This document shows, in pieces, positions 40,395 to 52,600 of a stretch of 60,000 bases of DNA. Position 1 is the stretch's first letter. Each line of letters starts with the position of its first letter. This DNA is from Strigamia acuminata (Eukaryota; Arthropoda; Chilopoda; Geophilomorpha; Linotaeniidae), in contig OX442314.1 of assembly GCA_949358305.1 (NCBI GenBank), positions 11,031,060 through 11,091,059 on the forward strand. The letters run 5' to 3'. The notes below the pieces were generated by a model, which made no database searches, was not told where the DNA came from, and saw only the letters and a list, made by a program, of their open reading frames with translations. The position numbers were made by a program, and so were the translations under genes.

Positions 40395-41020
40395 GGTGCA
40401 TTCAATCTGCTTGTAGAAAGTCACTTAACTGCCTTTCAAAGGGCGAAAGTGACAATAATTACATCACATTTTGACCAAGTAAAGTCACTTAAGTGACTTT
40501 CAGGAAAGTAACTGGAAAGTTCCTTTGCCACCTTTAAGAAGTCACTTACATGTGCGTGCGCGTGCGCATTGCGCATTTAACACAGCTACAGTGGCAGCCA
40601 TTTTCTTCTCAATCTGACTGGCTGATATTTTATCCCCCGAAAGTGACGAACAGGTAAATTAGCAATGTGTTTATTTGTTTAAAAAAATTACTGGAATTTA
40701 CTGAGGAAATTGTGCGTTTCAGACGTGTACCATTTGTTTTGTAACGTGGACAAATTCGGGTAATCATCGTCTATCTTCGTTGAGTTGTGGCCACGTGTTT
40801 GGTTACTTTTGCATCAAAAAGTGGTTGTCACGGAAAGATGTCCGATGTCCAACTTGTAACAGCAAGTCGAAAAGCAACGACATTCGCATTATTTTTGCTA
40901 ATTCTTTAATAATTTGTGTGTTTAAAAAATTGGTGCTAAGTAAGTGCATTCAATAAAAAGTGACTTTAAGAAAAGGAAGGAAAGTAAAAGTCACTTCTTC
41001 TATCCCAGATTGAACGCACC
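40395..41020. mobile_element. Nested element (626 bp) inside the pogo-like element, carrying a RING exon
   Basis: Inverted termini GGTGCATTCAATCTG and CAGATTGAACGCACC (one mismatch), flanked by TA on both sides. Subterminal copies of AAGTCACTT/AAGTGACTT occur at both ends. Removing the element rejoins the pogo transposase frame. The middle encodes a RING finger. Confidence 0.8.
40723..40956 (+). CDS. RFWD3-like RING finger fragment captured by the nested element
   Basis: After an acceptor-like GTTTCAG, 77 codons read CTICFVTWTNSGNHRLSSLS, then CGHVFGYFCIKKWL and VRCPTCNSK. This is a C-x2-C...C-x-H...C...C-x2-C RING strongly resembling that of the ubiquitin ligase RFWD3. The WD40 part is absent. 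A preceding open segment, 40629-40652 (LSPESDEQ), ends at a donor-like CAG-GTAAAT, so an intron appears to have been captured with the exon. Whether it is expressed is unknown; no ATG was found for it. Confidence 0.7.
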   Translation, partial: TCTICFVTWTNSGNHRLSSLSCGHVFGYFCIKKWLSRKDVRCPTCNSKSKSNDIRIIFANSLIICVFKKLVLSKCIQ

Positions 41021-41272
41021 TAATATTAATGCCATTGACAAAGACAAGAAGCCATCAATTGTAGCAGATGAGTTTAATTTGTCCAGGTTCTACAAATTTC
41101 AACAATTTTAAAGAATTGGGATAAAATTAACATGAAACGCATATTTATGAATAAATAATATTATTTGTGATGAAATTTTAATTTTTTTTAGTTAATTCGT
41201 TTTAACGGAATTCTCGTTTAAACAAATAGTTTTTTCAGGTCCCTTGCAATTTGTTATAAAGAGTTTCGACTG

Positions 41273-42287
41273 TATTCTTATATAAAAGGGGTAGCACCAA
41301 AGAGCTTCCCTGCAAGACTCCTTGCAAGCAGAGCTCTGGCATAAAGTAAAAATAGTATCTTTCATTTTTTATTATCTTTACTCTATAGCTCAGGTAATCT
41401 AACACCAAATAAGCTCAGGTGTTGCGTGCAGGGCACAACAACAATGCAGATTAGTCAATGAATTGACGCACAGAAAATACATCAACCAAAAGTATCCATA
41501 AAAATCAGTTATATCACGTTCAAAAGGCAATATCATTGTTTCAGCTCTGCAGTTCTGCACAGAGCTTATACTTGAAACCTATCTCATTTGTATGCCAACC
41601 AATGAGTAAACACCTAAGAACCAATAAAACATACAAATCTGGACAATCAGTCCACTGTCCATTGTCTGTCCATTCTGCAAATTCGCCCTCTGGCAGATTT
41701 GGCTATTGGCAATTGTCGTCTGTTAGTTTGTATTGTACTAATTGTAATTCACGATTTGCGCGATCCCAGACTGCGCATGCGCAGTCGTTTAGCGCGCTCT
41801 GGTGGCGACATACGAAACTACAACCTGGGGCACATGTTCGCCGATTTTTGACTGATTTCAAAAATGATTGTGTCCAAGTCGTCTACTTGCAACAATCCCT
41901 TTCCGTCCGTACTTCACCTGTAGTATGGATTCAACACTGTGATCGTGGATCGTGCATCCACAAACAAAATAAAATATGTATATGTATATACACGGTATAA
42001 ATATAAACGCTCGCCAACACCAACACACGCTCGCCAAGACCGAATCACACTCGCCAACACCGAATCACACTCGCCAGTCACCAACACACACGCTCGTCAA
42101 TACCAACACACACTTGCAAATGGAAAACATGTCAGTTTTTGTTGAGAGTTGAATTACAAGTGCTTTTATTTGCATAGATTTACATAACAATAGTTAAGTG
42201 CATTGGTCCATGCAGAGAAGCGAATACAGCATCTTTGATTGTCTTTCTGTTTGTGTGTCATTGGGAGTCTTTCGATTGGCTTTTCTG
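41273..42287. other. Intergenic between the pogo element and kinase copy B
   Basis: A short imperfect tandem array of CTCGCCAACACCGAATCACA-type units lies at about 42005-42120, preceded by a TATAAATATAA run near 41994. A 154-codon open frame at 41536-42000 shows no recognisable domain and I do not call it a gene. Nothing else was identified. Confidence 0.5.
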
Positions 42288-45200
42288 CTACAACAGCACT
42301 CGGGATTTCTGCCACAACAGCATTAAATAATCCGCCCAATTAAACAAAAGAATTTTTACTAAGAATAATATTGAACTGATTGGTAGTCTATCTACACTTT
42401 GATTAAACAAAATATAGAGAAGTGGTTTAAACACTTTTGTACTACTACTATCCATTAGTGGTGGAAAACAAATTTCTTGACCACTTCCTACGGGGCAATG
42501 TGAAAGTGAAAAATCTTTGAACCTTTGACTGTCTGATTTGATGATGGCCCATTCCTTTGGTGGGCAGCACATTTGTAAAAGAATCCATCCCAATTTTACG
42601 ACATCATTATTCTACATTTAAAAAACAAATAATGATAAATCAAAGATCATTAAAAAATAAAAAATGTTTGATTACCGGTTGAAAGTCACCCGTGCTGCTT
42701 TCCGAATCAGCACTTGAAGTACTCCCAACAGTTCCAGTTGTATCCAATTCAGGCCTCTGTATAATTAAAAATCACCAAATACATTTAAAAATATTTAAAT
42801 AAAATCTAGCCTCCAAACCTTAATAAATTTTGCATAACCCAAATCTCCGACTTTCGCGTTATCTCTCGAATCCAAAAATATATTTTTGGCTGACACGTCT
42901 CGATGAACAATATTCTATTGTTTTAAACATTAGTCCAATTAATTTTACATTTTTTGTTCACTCACTTTCTCATGTAGGTAAGCAATGCCTTCAACTGAGC
43001 CCTTAAATAAACGCCACACTCGAGGTGCATCTTTGCACAACAACCCCTTATTAATTTCATCAAGAAGGGATCCGTTTTCACACAATTCCATCTATAAATA
43101 AATTAAACTAAATAAACCTACACTTTAAAATTACTTTTCTCCTATACCTGTATATACAATTTTTTCGCTTCACTCCAACTGTCATAATACCTGCGATCAA
43201 TAAACAAACTATATGGTATACACTTTTACAAAATTTAGTCTAAAAGCTATTTACCTCACAATATGTTTATGTTGCAATTGAGCTAAAATTTTTGCTTCTT
43301 CATTGTCTTTTTCATGACCCGAAGATATTTCCTTTATAGCATAAAATTGTCCATCTATTTTACTAAGTACCTTAAATACCGTCCCAGAGGCGCCATGGCC
43401 AATCTGACTGTTTACTTCAAAATCAGTTTGTATTCGCGATTTATTGCTGGCTGCGGCTGCCCCATCTGCTGTTTGCTCTCTACTCGTAGATGCCCCTTCA
43501 TTCACAGGAAACACGGAATTAGTGGCCGGTAGAAATGACATTTTCTTCTCAACCGTGTTGTGATCCCAAACGTCACTGTTTCATTTGGGTGAAATTGATC
43601 AAGAATTGCGTGTAATTTTTATTGTATTGTAATTATTGTAAATAATTTGCTTGATTTTAGACACTGCTATCGACTGTTACTAAATAGCCGTTATTCATCG
43701 CTAAGCTGTGAGTGAGATGTTAAATTTAACTTGTGTTTTTGATGTTCGCCACCAGTTGGCGCTGTGTTGTTGTATTTCCCTATACTCGCCATTTTGTATT
43801 CAACTCCATGTAACCTGTTTTTTGTTTGAAGCAGTAAAACATCCATTATTACTGCACAAGTGTGATTTCTTCTAACATCAGCAACTTAACTGCCAAATTA
43901 GGGGGTAGCTATGGCCAACTCCTAATTTGCACCGTTGCCGCCATTTTTCCATTGTCTCTCTTCGCGCACGTTGTTTGAATTTACACCAATTCGCCATTGG
44001 AATTTGCAGACTGGTTTCCAAAGGCGAATCAGTAAAACATTCGCCATTGGAAACCTATTTGAGCATTTCCAATGGCGAATGTGTGCAAATTTGCCATTTG
44101 CCATTTGCCATTTGTCTATAGAAGACCTACAGACGCCATTCAACTGCTTCCACAGATTGAATACGGTACCATATAAAATTAGAATTAATTACCTTTGTAT
44201 TGGAAAAAAATTCCTCAATTTAGCAAACGATGACTCAGAACATATTTCCAACAAACAGTCCAGAAGTTTTGAAATATGTTTCAGGATATATTTGGTTCCA
44301 CCATCGTCACTGGAAACTATATTTTCACCATCGATTTGTTGATCAAGGTCGAAGACTTTGATCATTTTTATAATGATTAGCCACGGGTTTTGAACATCTT
44401 GAAGTGTTATGTCATAAACCAGTTTACGAAAGAAACTATCAAAAGCATTTATGTTCTAAAATTAAACAACAGACACATAAAACAAACCTTCACACAATAT
44501 ACAAAAAAGATATTTCACAGTATGCGAACCTTCATCATACGTTCATTGATTTCAAACGATGCAGTTTTTGAAGTCTTATCTGCTGTTTCAGTCTCATCAA
44601 CTGGTTCAGTTTTAAGCCCAGACTTAAATCTGCAATTAATAAACAAAAGTATTTTTTAAATCTCAAAGTAAAATCAGTTGTTTTGTTTCCCATCGCGTTG
44701 CGACCAGTTTCATCACTACAAATTGGCAATGATGAAAGGAGAAAAAATGTCTTGCAGAAACCGGGTCGGATCGTTTAGTCGACTGTCGTCTACTCAACGG
44801 CAGCGATTAAACGTTTATTGTGTTTTTTTGTTCACCTACCGGTAGTCGACCAACTTCTAGGGTACGCCGTTTCGTCGACCAGGTCACCTACCAGTCGACA
44901 AATAGAGTCGACTAGGTGACTAACTTGTAAGTAAAAAACGACCTCGTATCCCGTTCTTGTAATGTGCTCGATCCCGCGGAAACACAAGTTCGTCATTGCC
45001 ACATTATGAAAATCAACTGTTTCAGCCCAAAATCGACGTTTAAGTCCAAAACCAACATAAACCAATTGGTCAATAAAATGTCGATTTTTGGTGTAAAAAC
45101 ATCGATTTTTGCGCTAAAAGTCTTATCAATTACCAATTACCTACCGTTTGGACAAACGTTCTTTGTTTCTATTCCACATTTCTTTATATTGTGGTAAACG

Positions 45201-46975
45201 AATTTCGTCAAAAGAAAAAAAGTTTCCATTCATCACATTTTCTTCAATCAATTCCATAGATGCTCGATCTAGCACATCCATGGTTAAGTCTATTACACCT
45301 TCTTCATTGGGTTGTCCTTTTATACTCGCCATGAGATTGTAAAATCTTTCCTCAGCCTTATCTTGCTCTCCACCACTCATTCTCGGCACTTCTTGTAATG
45401 ACAAAAACTTTTCCACAATTATCCGTTGCAACAAAATTTCCCAATGTGTCAAAAATAAAAAGTTCTCACTTTCCTTCAGGAATTGCATAGGTTCCGAGAT
45501 TTCCGTCTTTCCAAAACATCGAATTTGCGACACTTGCTCCGCAGTTGGTCTGTCTTCAACCCGCTGAGTTAGCAACAACAACGCAATAGTTCCTGGCCAA
45601 CGCCTAAACTTCACCCAAGAAATATCCAAAAACTGTACCGGTGCGCGAAAGCAACGCAACATTTTACATCGTGCATCCAGTGGTAATGGTGGAAGCCACA
45701 TTTCTAAGAACATTCTACCGGCACTAAAGACATTACCTAACTAAGTTAAAAGAATTAAAAATAACTATTGGCAAATCTCACGCACAAAAAATGATTGATT
45801 ACCTGACTGGCATTTGTGCCGTCGTATTCTGGAGCTGCATATTCACGTGAAGCAATGTTTTCAGAACAAATTTCACCCAATGTTCGACTCTGCAAGATTA
45901 AAATCACACTTTAAATTCCACAAGCAAAGCTTTTTAAATTTTCAGGCCTGGATTAAGGCGGGGAGGGGACCAAGTGAGGAATTGTCACGGACCCCTGATG
46001 CACGTATATTTTTTCTCACAAAAATGTTGTTTGTTTACATGAAACGCATTATTTCAGCAAAAATCCATCGTATTGTGCGAAAATTCAATTTTTTCAGTTA
46101 AATATTAAGTTTTTTATCATAAAAAAATGTATTTTTTCACCCGCAATTGTATTTTTTGTTATTTATGAATATATGTGCTCCGTACGTCCGTGAGAAAATA
46201 AATAAATAAATCGTAAGACAAACTATAGTTGAAATTCCAAATTTGCTTATTTTAGCACGATCCTTTGTATCTATTAAAATATTTTTTGGTTCAAAGTTAT
46301 GAAGAATAATTCCCTATTAAAAAAAAGAAATTCGTGAGCGATTAGTTACACTTTTTTAATTCTATTTTTTACTAACCTCCTTATGCAGATATCTAAGGCC
46401 ATTAATCATATCTTTGAAATAACGCCATATAAAACTTGTATCTTCAAATAATCCCTTATCAATGGCATAACGAAGGGTGCCGATGCTACAACATTCCATC
46501 TAAATGTAAAAAATATTTAAACTACCTGGTAAATAAAATTTACATTTTCACTACCTGTAAATAATTTATTGCTTCATCGTTATCAGTTTCACGCCAATGC
46601 TTAAAATATCTGCCATTAATAAATAAAAATCATTTCACTTTAGAAAGCCAGTACTTCTGTTGAAATTTACCGGTACCTCACAAAATCTCCAGTATCAAGG
46701 CGAGATAAAAGTTTCAAGTCTTCGACAATTTGCTTATCATCACGCTGGTCATTAAGTTGGTTCAAAACAGTCTTCTTCATTTGTACAACATAGAGTTTTT
46801 CATCGACTTTGTGAGTAACCTTTAACACTTTGCTAAAAGCACCTTGACTAAGCTCTTCTTCTACTTTAAAATTCTTCTGAAATGTGTATGAGTCTTTTCC
46901 AGGTGCCATATCACGAGTTTCAATCATATTTTCCGGTGTAGTTATTTTCTCCTCAGATTTGGGTAGACTTGGAGC
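42288..46975 (-). CDS. Tandem pseudokinase/PEK-like kinase gene, copy B
   Basis: The most diverged near-full copy. The exon at 46975-46677 fuses the exon 2 and 3 equivalents, with APSLPKSEEKITT running into kinase 1 (LSQGAFSKVLKV). Exon 1 was not found, so translation may start at the ATG at 46927. Kinase 1 has LHN for HRD and KFG for DFG. The large kinase 1 C-lobe exon is 45713-45141. Linker exons 10 and 11 are fused, followed by an intron from about 44190 to 43577 that fits phase. Kinase 2 starts near 43577 (IGHGASGTVFKV, YAIKEI) and keeps a canonical HRD in IVHRDVSAKNIFLD, with DLG instead of DFG. The final exon ends at 42288. No in-frame stop was found in the segments read. B may be the copy with the most conventional active site. 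Confidence 0.75.
44038..44081. repeat. 16 bp inverted repeat in copy B intron
   Basis: CATTCGCCATTGGAAA (44038-44053) and its exact complement (44066-44081) with a 12 nt spacer. Further TTCGCCATTGGAA and TTTCCAAAGGCGAA copies lie nearby (43990-44030), so the intron carries a small palindromic repeat family. Confidence 0.8.
44750..44960. other. Copy-specific inserted DNA in copy B intron
   Basis: Dense in GTCGAC/TAGTCGAC motifs (for example TCGTTTAGTCGACTGTCG) not present in the equivalent introns of A and C. Probably mobile DNA, but no termini were resolved. Confidence 0.4.
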
Positions 46976-46984
46976 CTACAAGTC

Positions 46985-47285
46985 AAATTTTTATTTCATT
47001 TTTTGATGTTTTGTGTGTATTTTCTCATAATTTTGACGTTTCCATGCGTATTTTTTCAGATTTTTGATTTTTTTATCCGCATTTTCTCATAATTTTGACG
47101 TTTTGGAGTAATTTCTCATAATTTTGATGTTTTGAAGTACTCCGTAGTTTCTAATAATTTTGATGTTTTGAAGTACTCCGTAGTTTCTAATAATTTTGAC
47201 GTTTTTATGTGTATTTTCACATAATTTTGACATTTTTATGTGTATTTTCACATTTTCACATGATTTTGACGTTTTTAAAGTATCC
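46985..47285. repeat. AT-rich tandem array upstream of copy B exons
   Basis: About seven units of 35-45 bp based on TTCTCATAATTTTGACGTTTT and variants. It abuts the MULE-like MITE at 47300. Confidence 0.75.
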
Positions 47286-47299
47286 TCTTCATTATGATG

Positions 47300-47651
47300 G
47301 GGCGTGTCATCTAGCGCGACTTTTTGGTACAGCGTCGCAATTTACCGCTACACATTTTACCGCTACACATTTTACCGCTGCACAATGTACAGCGACACAT
47401 TGTGCAGCAAAACAATATACAGCGACATATTTTACTATTATCATTAATTTATTTAATTTTTTTATACACTACCATTTCCAGCTTTATCGCTGCACAATGT
47501 GTCGCTGTACATTGTGTAGCGGTAGACTGTGTCGCGGGACATTGTTGAGCGATTTCAGAAAAAACTTTGTCGCGGTAGATTGCTGTAGCTGTACATTGTG
47601 TTGCGGTATATTGCTGTAGCTGTACATTGTGTAGCGCTAGATGTGGGGCCC
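47300..47651. mobile_element. Foldback MITE, MULE-like, 352 bp
   Basis: Termini GGGCGTGTCATCTAGCGC and the complement of GCGCTAGATGTGGGGCCC match at 14 of 18 positions. They are flanked by the perfect 10 bp duplication CATTATGATG (47290-47299 and 47652-47661). Duplications of 9-11 bp are typical of Mutator-like elements. The interior consists of many short units around GCTGCACAATGTACAGCGAC, arranged as inverted halves. Confidence 0.82.
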
Positions 47652-47661
47652 CATTATGATG

Positions 47662-48199
47662 CATTTTTGATGCACATCAGAGAAAATATACAAAAATTGC
47701 AGGATTCTTGTAAGAAAATACCTCAAATTCGTGAGAAAATACTTAAACACATCAAAATCTTGAGAAAATACTGTAACTGTAACTCTTTTATTCCTGAAAA
47801 TTAATTTAGGGGACCAACTTTAATTCCTCCAAAATTTTTTTTCTCCAAATTTTATAATGTACAAAGTATGAATATTTTTTCGATCATTCATAAAATAATG
47901 CAATACGGTATTTACAATATTAAACACCAGTACAGGATGTGCTCCATCTTATTTTTCCAGGTGCAATCACATTTTTCCTGGCATGAGCACATGTTCTAAT
48001 GTGTGTTTTGAGGATGTGATCAAAATTACTATAGTCTAAGAACATAAGATTATAAGGAAACTTGCCGCAACCAAGTTCTTAACACCATAAGAACCAATAT
48101 TTATAAGGAAAAAGGTATGTCTGCAAACTCTCTAATGTGTGGTAACCAGCCTTGGCTATGGGAAGGTTAAGAATTTTCGTTCCCTCACCTGTTTGGAAG
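47662..48199. other. Unassigned DNA between MITE and copy B flank
   Basis: About 540 bp of AT-rich sequence. I looked for the missing exon 1 of copy B here on the minus strand and did not find it. Confidence 0.4.
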
Positions 48200-48845
48200 A
48201 GCGAGGTTCCATCTGTACTCAATTATGGCCGATTACAGCTTGCTGTTTCTTCAATCTTCACAATCTGAATAGCTGACACAATAGAGAAGTTGACAAGTTG
48301 AGGCAAGTCAACAGGTGGTGTGGCGGGAAAACCTGGAGAGACAATACTAAAAACTGACTAGGTTTTAGTAACAACCCTTGTCTTGATAGGGATGGATAAC
48401 GACAGCGTGCTCTATGGAAATACGTAAACAGTTTGAAAATCACCACACACATTTGAATTGGAATTTATCATTTGTTTACTAGTTGATTTAATTTGCTTTA
48501 CTCTGTTCGCTTAGTGTGTGTGAGCGCAGACTGAGTCAGGGACTCGCAAAAATGCTTTAACAATTCTGTTGCAAGTATTAGTCATTCCATGGCTTGGAGT
48601 ACCCTGTCGCCATCCGCTACGCGACTCACTAGTCAGTCGTCTCGTCGTCTGGACTTGTGTCAACTCATATATTTCCTAATTATCGTTTTTGATTAATTGA
48701 ACCGAGTTACATCGACGCCAACAGCTGCAAAGCAAGAAGTTCATGGACCCGTGTGCAACTTGGGTTGATGCAGCTTGACGGACCCCTTTAGCGTCCTCTT
48801 GTGGCGGTTGGAGCATTTGTTCCATCCTCCACGGGCCCGCGACAA
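48200..48845 (-). promoter_or_regulatory. 5' flanking block of copy B, facing a relic kinase copy
   Basis: Reverse-oriented counterpart of 18680-19332: GCTTGCTGTTTCTTC near 48238, CTCGTCGTCTGGACTTGTG near 48640, and CCTCCACGGGCCCGC at its distal end near 48825. A relic exon of another kinase copy on the plus strand begins 200 bp beyond it, reproducing the head-to-head layout of copies C and D. Confidence 0.55.
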
Positions 48846-49046
48846 AAAATTAAAAATTAAAAATTAAATTTATTAATATTGAAAATTTTAGGGGGGAATT
48901 TCAGTTTTGTTACGTAATTGTTACGTAGTTTTGTTACGTTTGGGAATTTGTTATGACCTTGTTACAGAGGTGGGAAGGGGTCTAAAAATCGTAAATTTTG
49001 CGTTACGTAATTTCTGGACGGCCCCTAATAATAATTTGAATTGTAG

Positions 49047-49115
49047 ACTCCAATTTCACTCAAATCTGAAGGAAAAATAACCAGTGCATCAGAAAGTATG
49101 ATAGAAGAAACCATC
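49047..49115 (+). pseudogene. Relic exon 2 of a fifth kinase copy
   Basis: After TTTGAATTGTAG, the same acceptor context as copy D exon 2, the sequence reads TPISLKSEGKITSASESMIE. This parallels TPIPAKAEEKITFGTPESMI of copy D. No further kinase exons follow on this strand. Upstream DNA contains GTTACGTAAT and GGACGGCCCCTA motifs that look transposon-derived. Confidence 0.75.
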
Positions 49116-49688
49116 AGCTGCCATGTTCTGTTTTCTCAGTGGTCCTAACATCATTTTCTTGTTTACGTATTGCAGACTTCTTGGACCATTTAAACTTAAA
49201 CCTTTTAATCAATAAATGTGACTACCATATGAACTAATATTCTGGTTAACTTTGAAATAATAAACTTTTCATATTTATTTCTTTAATAGAGACACGGTTT
49301 ACAAGTTCATAAGTACAAAAATCCATAAAGATGAAAAATGAATCGTTGCTTAAGAAACACAAATAGTTTTCAGTTTCAACTCGGACCACGTTCAGAGGGA
49401 TTTTGACTGGGAATCCATTTATTTCCAACAAAATTTATTCTCATGAATACAAATAGAAACAGTCAATGTGCTACAGTCAGGGGCCCTTAACCATTGGGCT
49501 AACTGGGCTGCAGCCCAGGGGCGCTGAGCACAGAAGAGTGCCAGACACTTTCTACTAAGAGTCTTCATGAACGTTCAGTTCATATATAACTTATACATGT
49601 AAAAATGATTTTTTTTAATTACGACAAGGGGCAAAGGGCGCCTGATTTTTTTTAATTACGACAAGGGGCAAAGGGCGCCTGATTTTTT
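49116..49688. other. 3' flank of kinase copy C
   Basis: Contains the reverse-oriented counterpart of the copy A 3' flank (49330-49690) and a direct repeat of about 38 bp containing ACGACAAGGGGCAAAGGGCG (49621-49690). A CAGGGGCCCTTAACC... stretch near 49482 resembles a hAT end; the other end was not found. Confidence 0.5.
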
Positions 49689-52600
49689 TTAGTCCAGCAG
49701 GTCGCTGAACAGTTTTAAGAGGGCCTTCTCTACGGTACTGCCAGATGGCCCAGACTCTTCCTCTTGGTTTGAACGTTTTCGTTTGGAATTTAGAAATTCC
49801 AACCAATCGCAAAAAAGAAGGCTTATCAATAACAAGTATGAACTGATTGGGAGTCTATCAACACTGCGATTTAACAAAAAACGGAGAAGTGGTACAAACC
49901 CTTCATCCATATTTGGTGGGAAAATAATTTCTTGATTACCTATGGGGCGATATGAAAATGAAAATTCTTCGTAAATTTCATTGCCAGATTTGGTGACACC
50001 ATTAATGATGACACAGTCATCTGGTGGGCAGCACATTTCTAAAAGAATTCTTCCCAACTGTTCGACATCATAATCCTAAATTTTAAAACAAATAATGATA
50101 AATCAAAGATAAATAAAAAATAAATAAAAAATAAATAATTATTGATTACCTGATGACTGTAACTCGTGCTGCTTACATCCGAATCAGCACTTGAAGTTCT
50201 CCCAACAGTTCCAATTGGAAACAATTCAGGCCTCTGTACAATTTAAAATCACCAAATACATCTAAAAATAAATATACAAAATCTAGCTTCCAAACCTTAA
50301 TAAATTTTGAAAAACCAAAATCTCCGATTTTCGCATTATCTCTCGAATCCAGAAATATATTTTTAGCTGACAGGTCTCCATGAATTATTTTCTATAGTTA
50401 TAAACATATTAGTCCACAGCTAATTTCATATTTTTTCTTCATTTACTTTATGATGCAGGTAAGCAATGCCTTTAACCGAGCCCTTAAACAACCGCCACAC
50501 ACGAGGTGAATCAGCCCACAACAATCCCTTTCTAATTTCATCCAGCAGGGAACCGTTTTCACACAATTCCATCTATGGATTTATTTATTAAACTGAATAA
50601 ACCGACATTTGAAAATTACTTTTCCTCATAGGCCTACCTGTATATACAATACTGAAACAAGCCCTTTGGCTTCAATCCAAGTATCATAATACCTGCAACC
50701 AATACACAATAAACCATATGATACATACTTTTACAAAATTAAATCTAAAAGCCATTTACCTCACAATATGTTCATCTTGCAATTCAGATAAAATTTTTAC
50801 TTCTTCAATATTTTCTTTATGCTCCAAAGTTAATTCCTTTGCAGCATCCAATTGTCCATCTTTTTTTCTACGTACCTTAAACACTGTGCCAAAGTTACCT
50901 TTGCCAATCAGAGTCTTTGCTTCAAATTCAGTTTGAAATCGAGATTTGCTGCCTGCGTCTGCCCCATCTGCTCTTTGCTCTCTGCTCGTAGTAGCCCCTT
51001 GATTCGCAGGAGCCGATAGAATTGGGGTTTTCTCCTGAGCCGATAACTCCAAAAACATTTCAGACAAATAGTCCAGAACTTGTAGATCATTTGCAAGAAT
51101 ATCTCTGGTTCCACTGTCAACACTGGAAATTATGTTATCAGGATCAGTTTGTTGATCAGAGTCTTTTACTTCAACACAATCATTTGAATCCTTGAACATT
51201 TTTTCTGGGTCCAAGTTCCCAACATCGCCACCCTAAATACGGACATTTTTCAAGCTACGTCCGATTTTAACTTTTTATGAACTCACTTGCTTCGCCACGA
51301 GTGCGAGGACTTTAATCATTTTTACAACGAATAGCCACTGGTGATATTTATCTTCAATTGATACGTCATCAAACCATTTATAAAGAAAACGAGACATACT
51401 TATTTTCTTCTAAAATTAAACAACAGATACATGAAACAAAACGATATTTCTCAATAAGTGAAACTTTACCCCAAGTTTTTCGAAAACTTCAGAAACTGCA
51501 GTTTTTGAAGTAGTCTCTTCTGCTGTATCAACCGGTTCAGTTTTTGAAGTAGTCCCATCTGCTGTATCAACTGGTGCAGTTTCAATACCAGATTTACATC
51601 TGTAATTAATAAACAAAAGTTTTTTAAATCTCAAAGTGAAACTAGTTCTTTTGTTTCCCATCGCATTGCGATCAACGGTTTTAGCCCAAAATCAATATTT
51701 CAGTCCAAAACCGCCATTTTAGACCAATTGGTCAATAATATGTCGATTTTTGCGCTAAAACAGTCTCGTCAATTACCTATGATCCGGTTTGCACAAACGT
51801 TCATTGTTTATATTCCACATTTCTTTAAATTGGGGTAAACGAATACCGTCAAAAGGAAAAACTCTTCTATTCTCCAGTTTGTCTTCCGCCCATTGATAAA
51901 CTGCTTCTCCATCTATTGAATCCACGGTTAATAAGTCTATTACATCTTCTGCGTTGGGTTGTCCTTTTATAGCCTGCACTGGACTGTAGAATCTCTCCTC
52001 AGCTTTCTCTCGCTCTCCATCACTCATTCTCCGCACTTCTTGGAATGACAAAAACTTTTCCACAAATACTCGTTGCAAAGAATTTTCAAAACATAACATA
52101 AAACTTGCAACTGATTTTTCGTCTTCGTTTGAAAATGTCGCCAGTTGATGCAGGAAGACTACTTCTAACGAACATTCCATCCTTTCAAAATTAAGGATGT
52201 GTTCCACTTGCTTCGCAGTTGGTCTGTCCTCAACACTCGGAGTTTGCAACCAAAACGCAATAATTCCTGGATAAGGTGCCGACTTCACCAGAAAAAAATC
52301 CAAAGGCTGTATGCTGAAGCAACGCAGCATTTTGCATCGTGCATCAGCTGGTAATGGCGGAAGCCACATTTCTAAGAACATTCTACCGGCACTAAAGACA
52401 TTACCTTCCTAAATTAAAAGAATTAAAATAAATATTGACAAATCTAACGCACAAGCAAGTAAATATCTGTAATGCAGGGAAGCATTACATATTAGACTTC
52501 TAAACCCCTTCTACACTTTTCTGTATAGAAATACATCTGTCACCAAAATAAAATAAAATAATGTGGAGTTTTCGGGTTCGAGAAATTCAAAGACGGGCGA

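Larger units (their letters stand above)
40099..41272 (+). mobile_element. pogo/Tigger-like DNA transposon remnant, 1174 bp
   Basis: Inverted termini CAGTCGAAATTCTTTATAAC and the complement of GTTATAAAGAGTTTCGACTG are flanked by TA (40097-40098, 41273-41274). The CAGTCGAA...TATAACGA end is typical of pogo-like elements. At 40346 a frame starts MAAKQKAISIQDKLNI and resumes at about 41027 as INAIDKDKKPSIVADEF, which resembles the N-terminal CENP-B/pogo-type helix-turn-helix. It is split by a nested element. No DDE catalytic region is present, so the element is non-autonomous. Confidence 0.82.

Noticed and set aside
41536-42000. 154-codon frame between copies A and B
   Set aside because: Cys/Ser/Thr-rich without recognisable domain, no splice context, in repeat-rich intergenic DNA.
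43577-44190. Copy B as a pseudogene broken between linker and kinase 2
   Set aside because: Reading straight through gives a stop, but a good donor near 44190 and an acceptor near 43577 restore the frame in matching phase.
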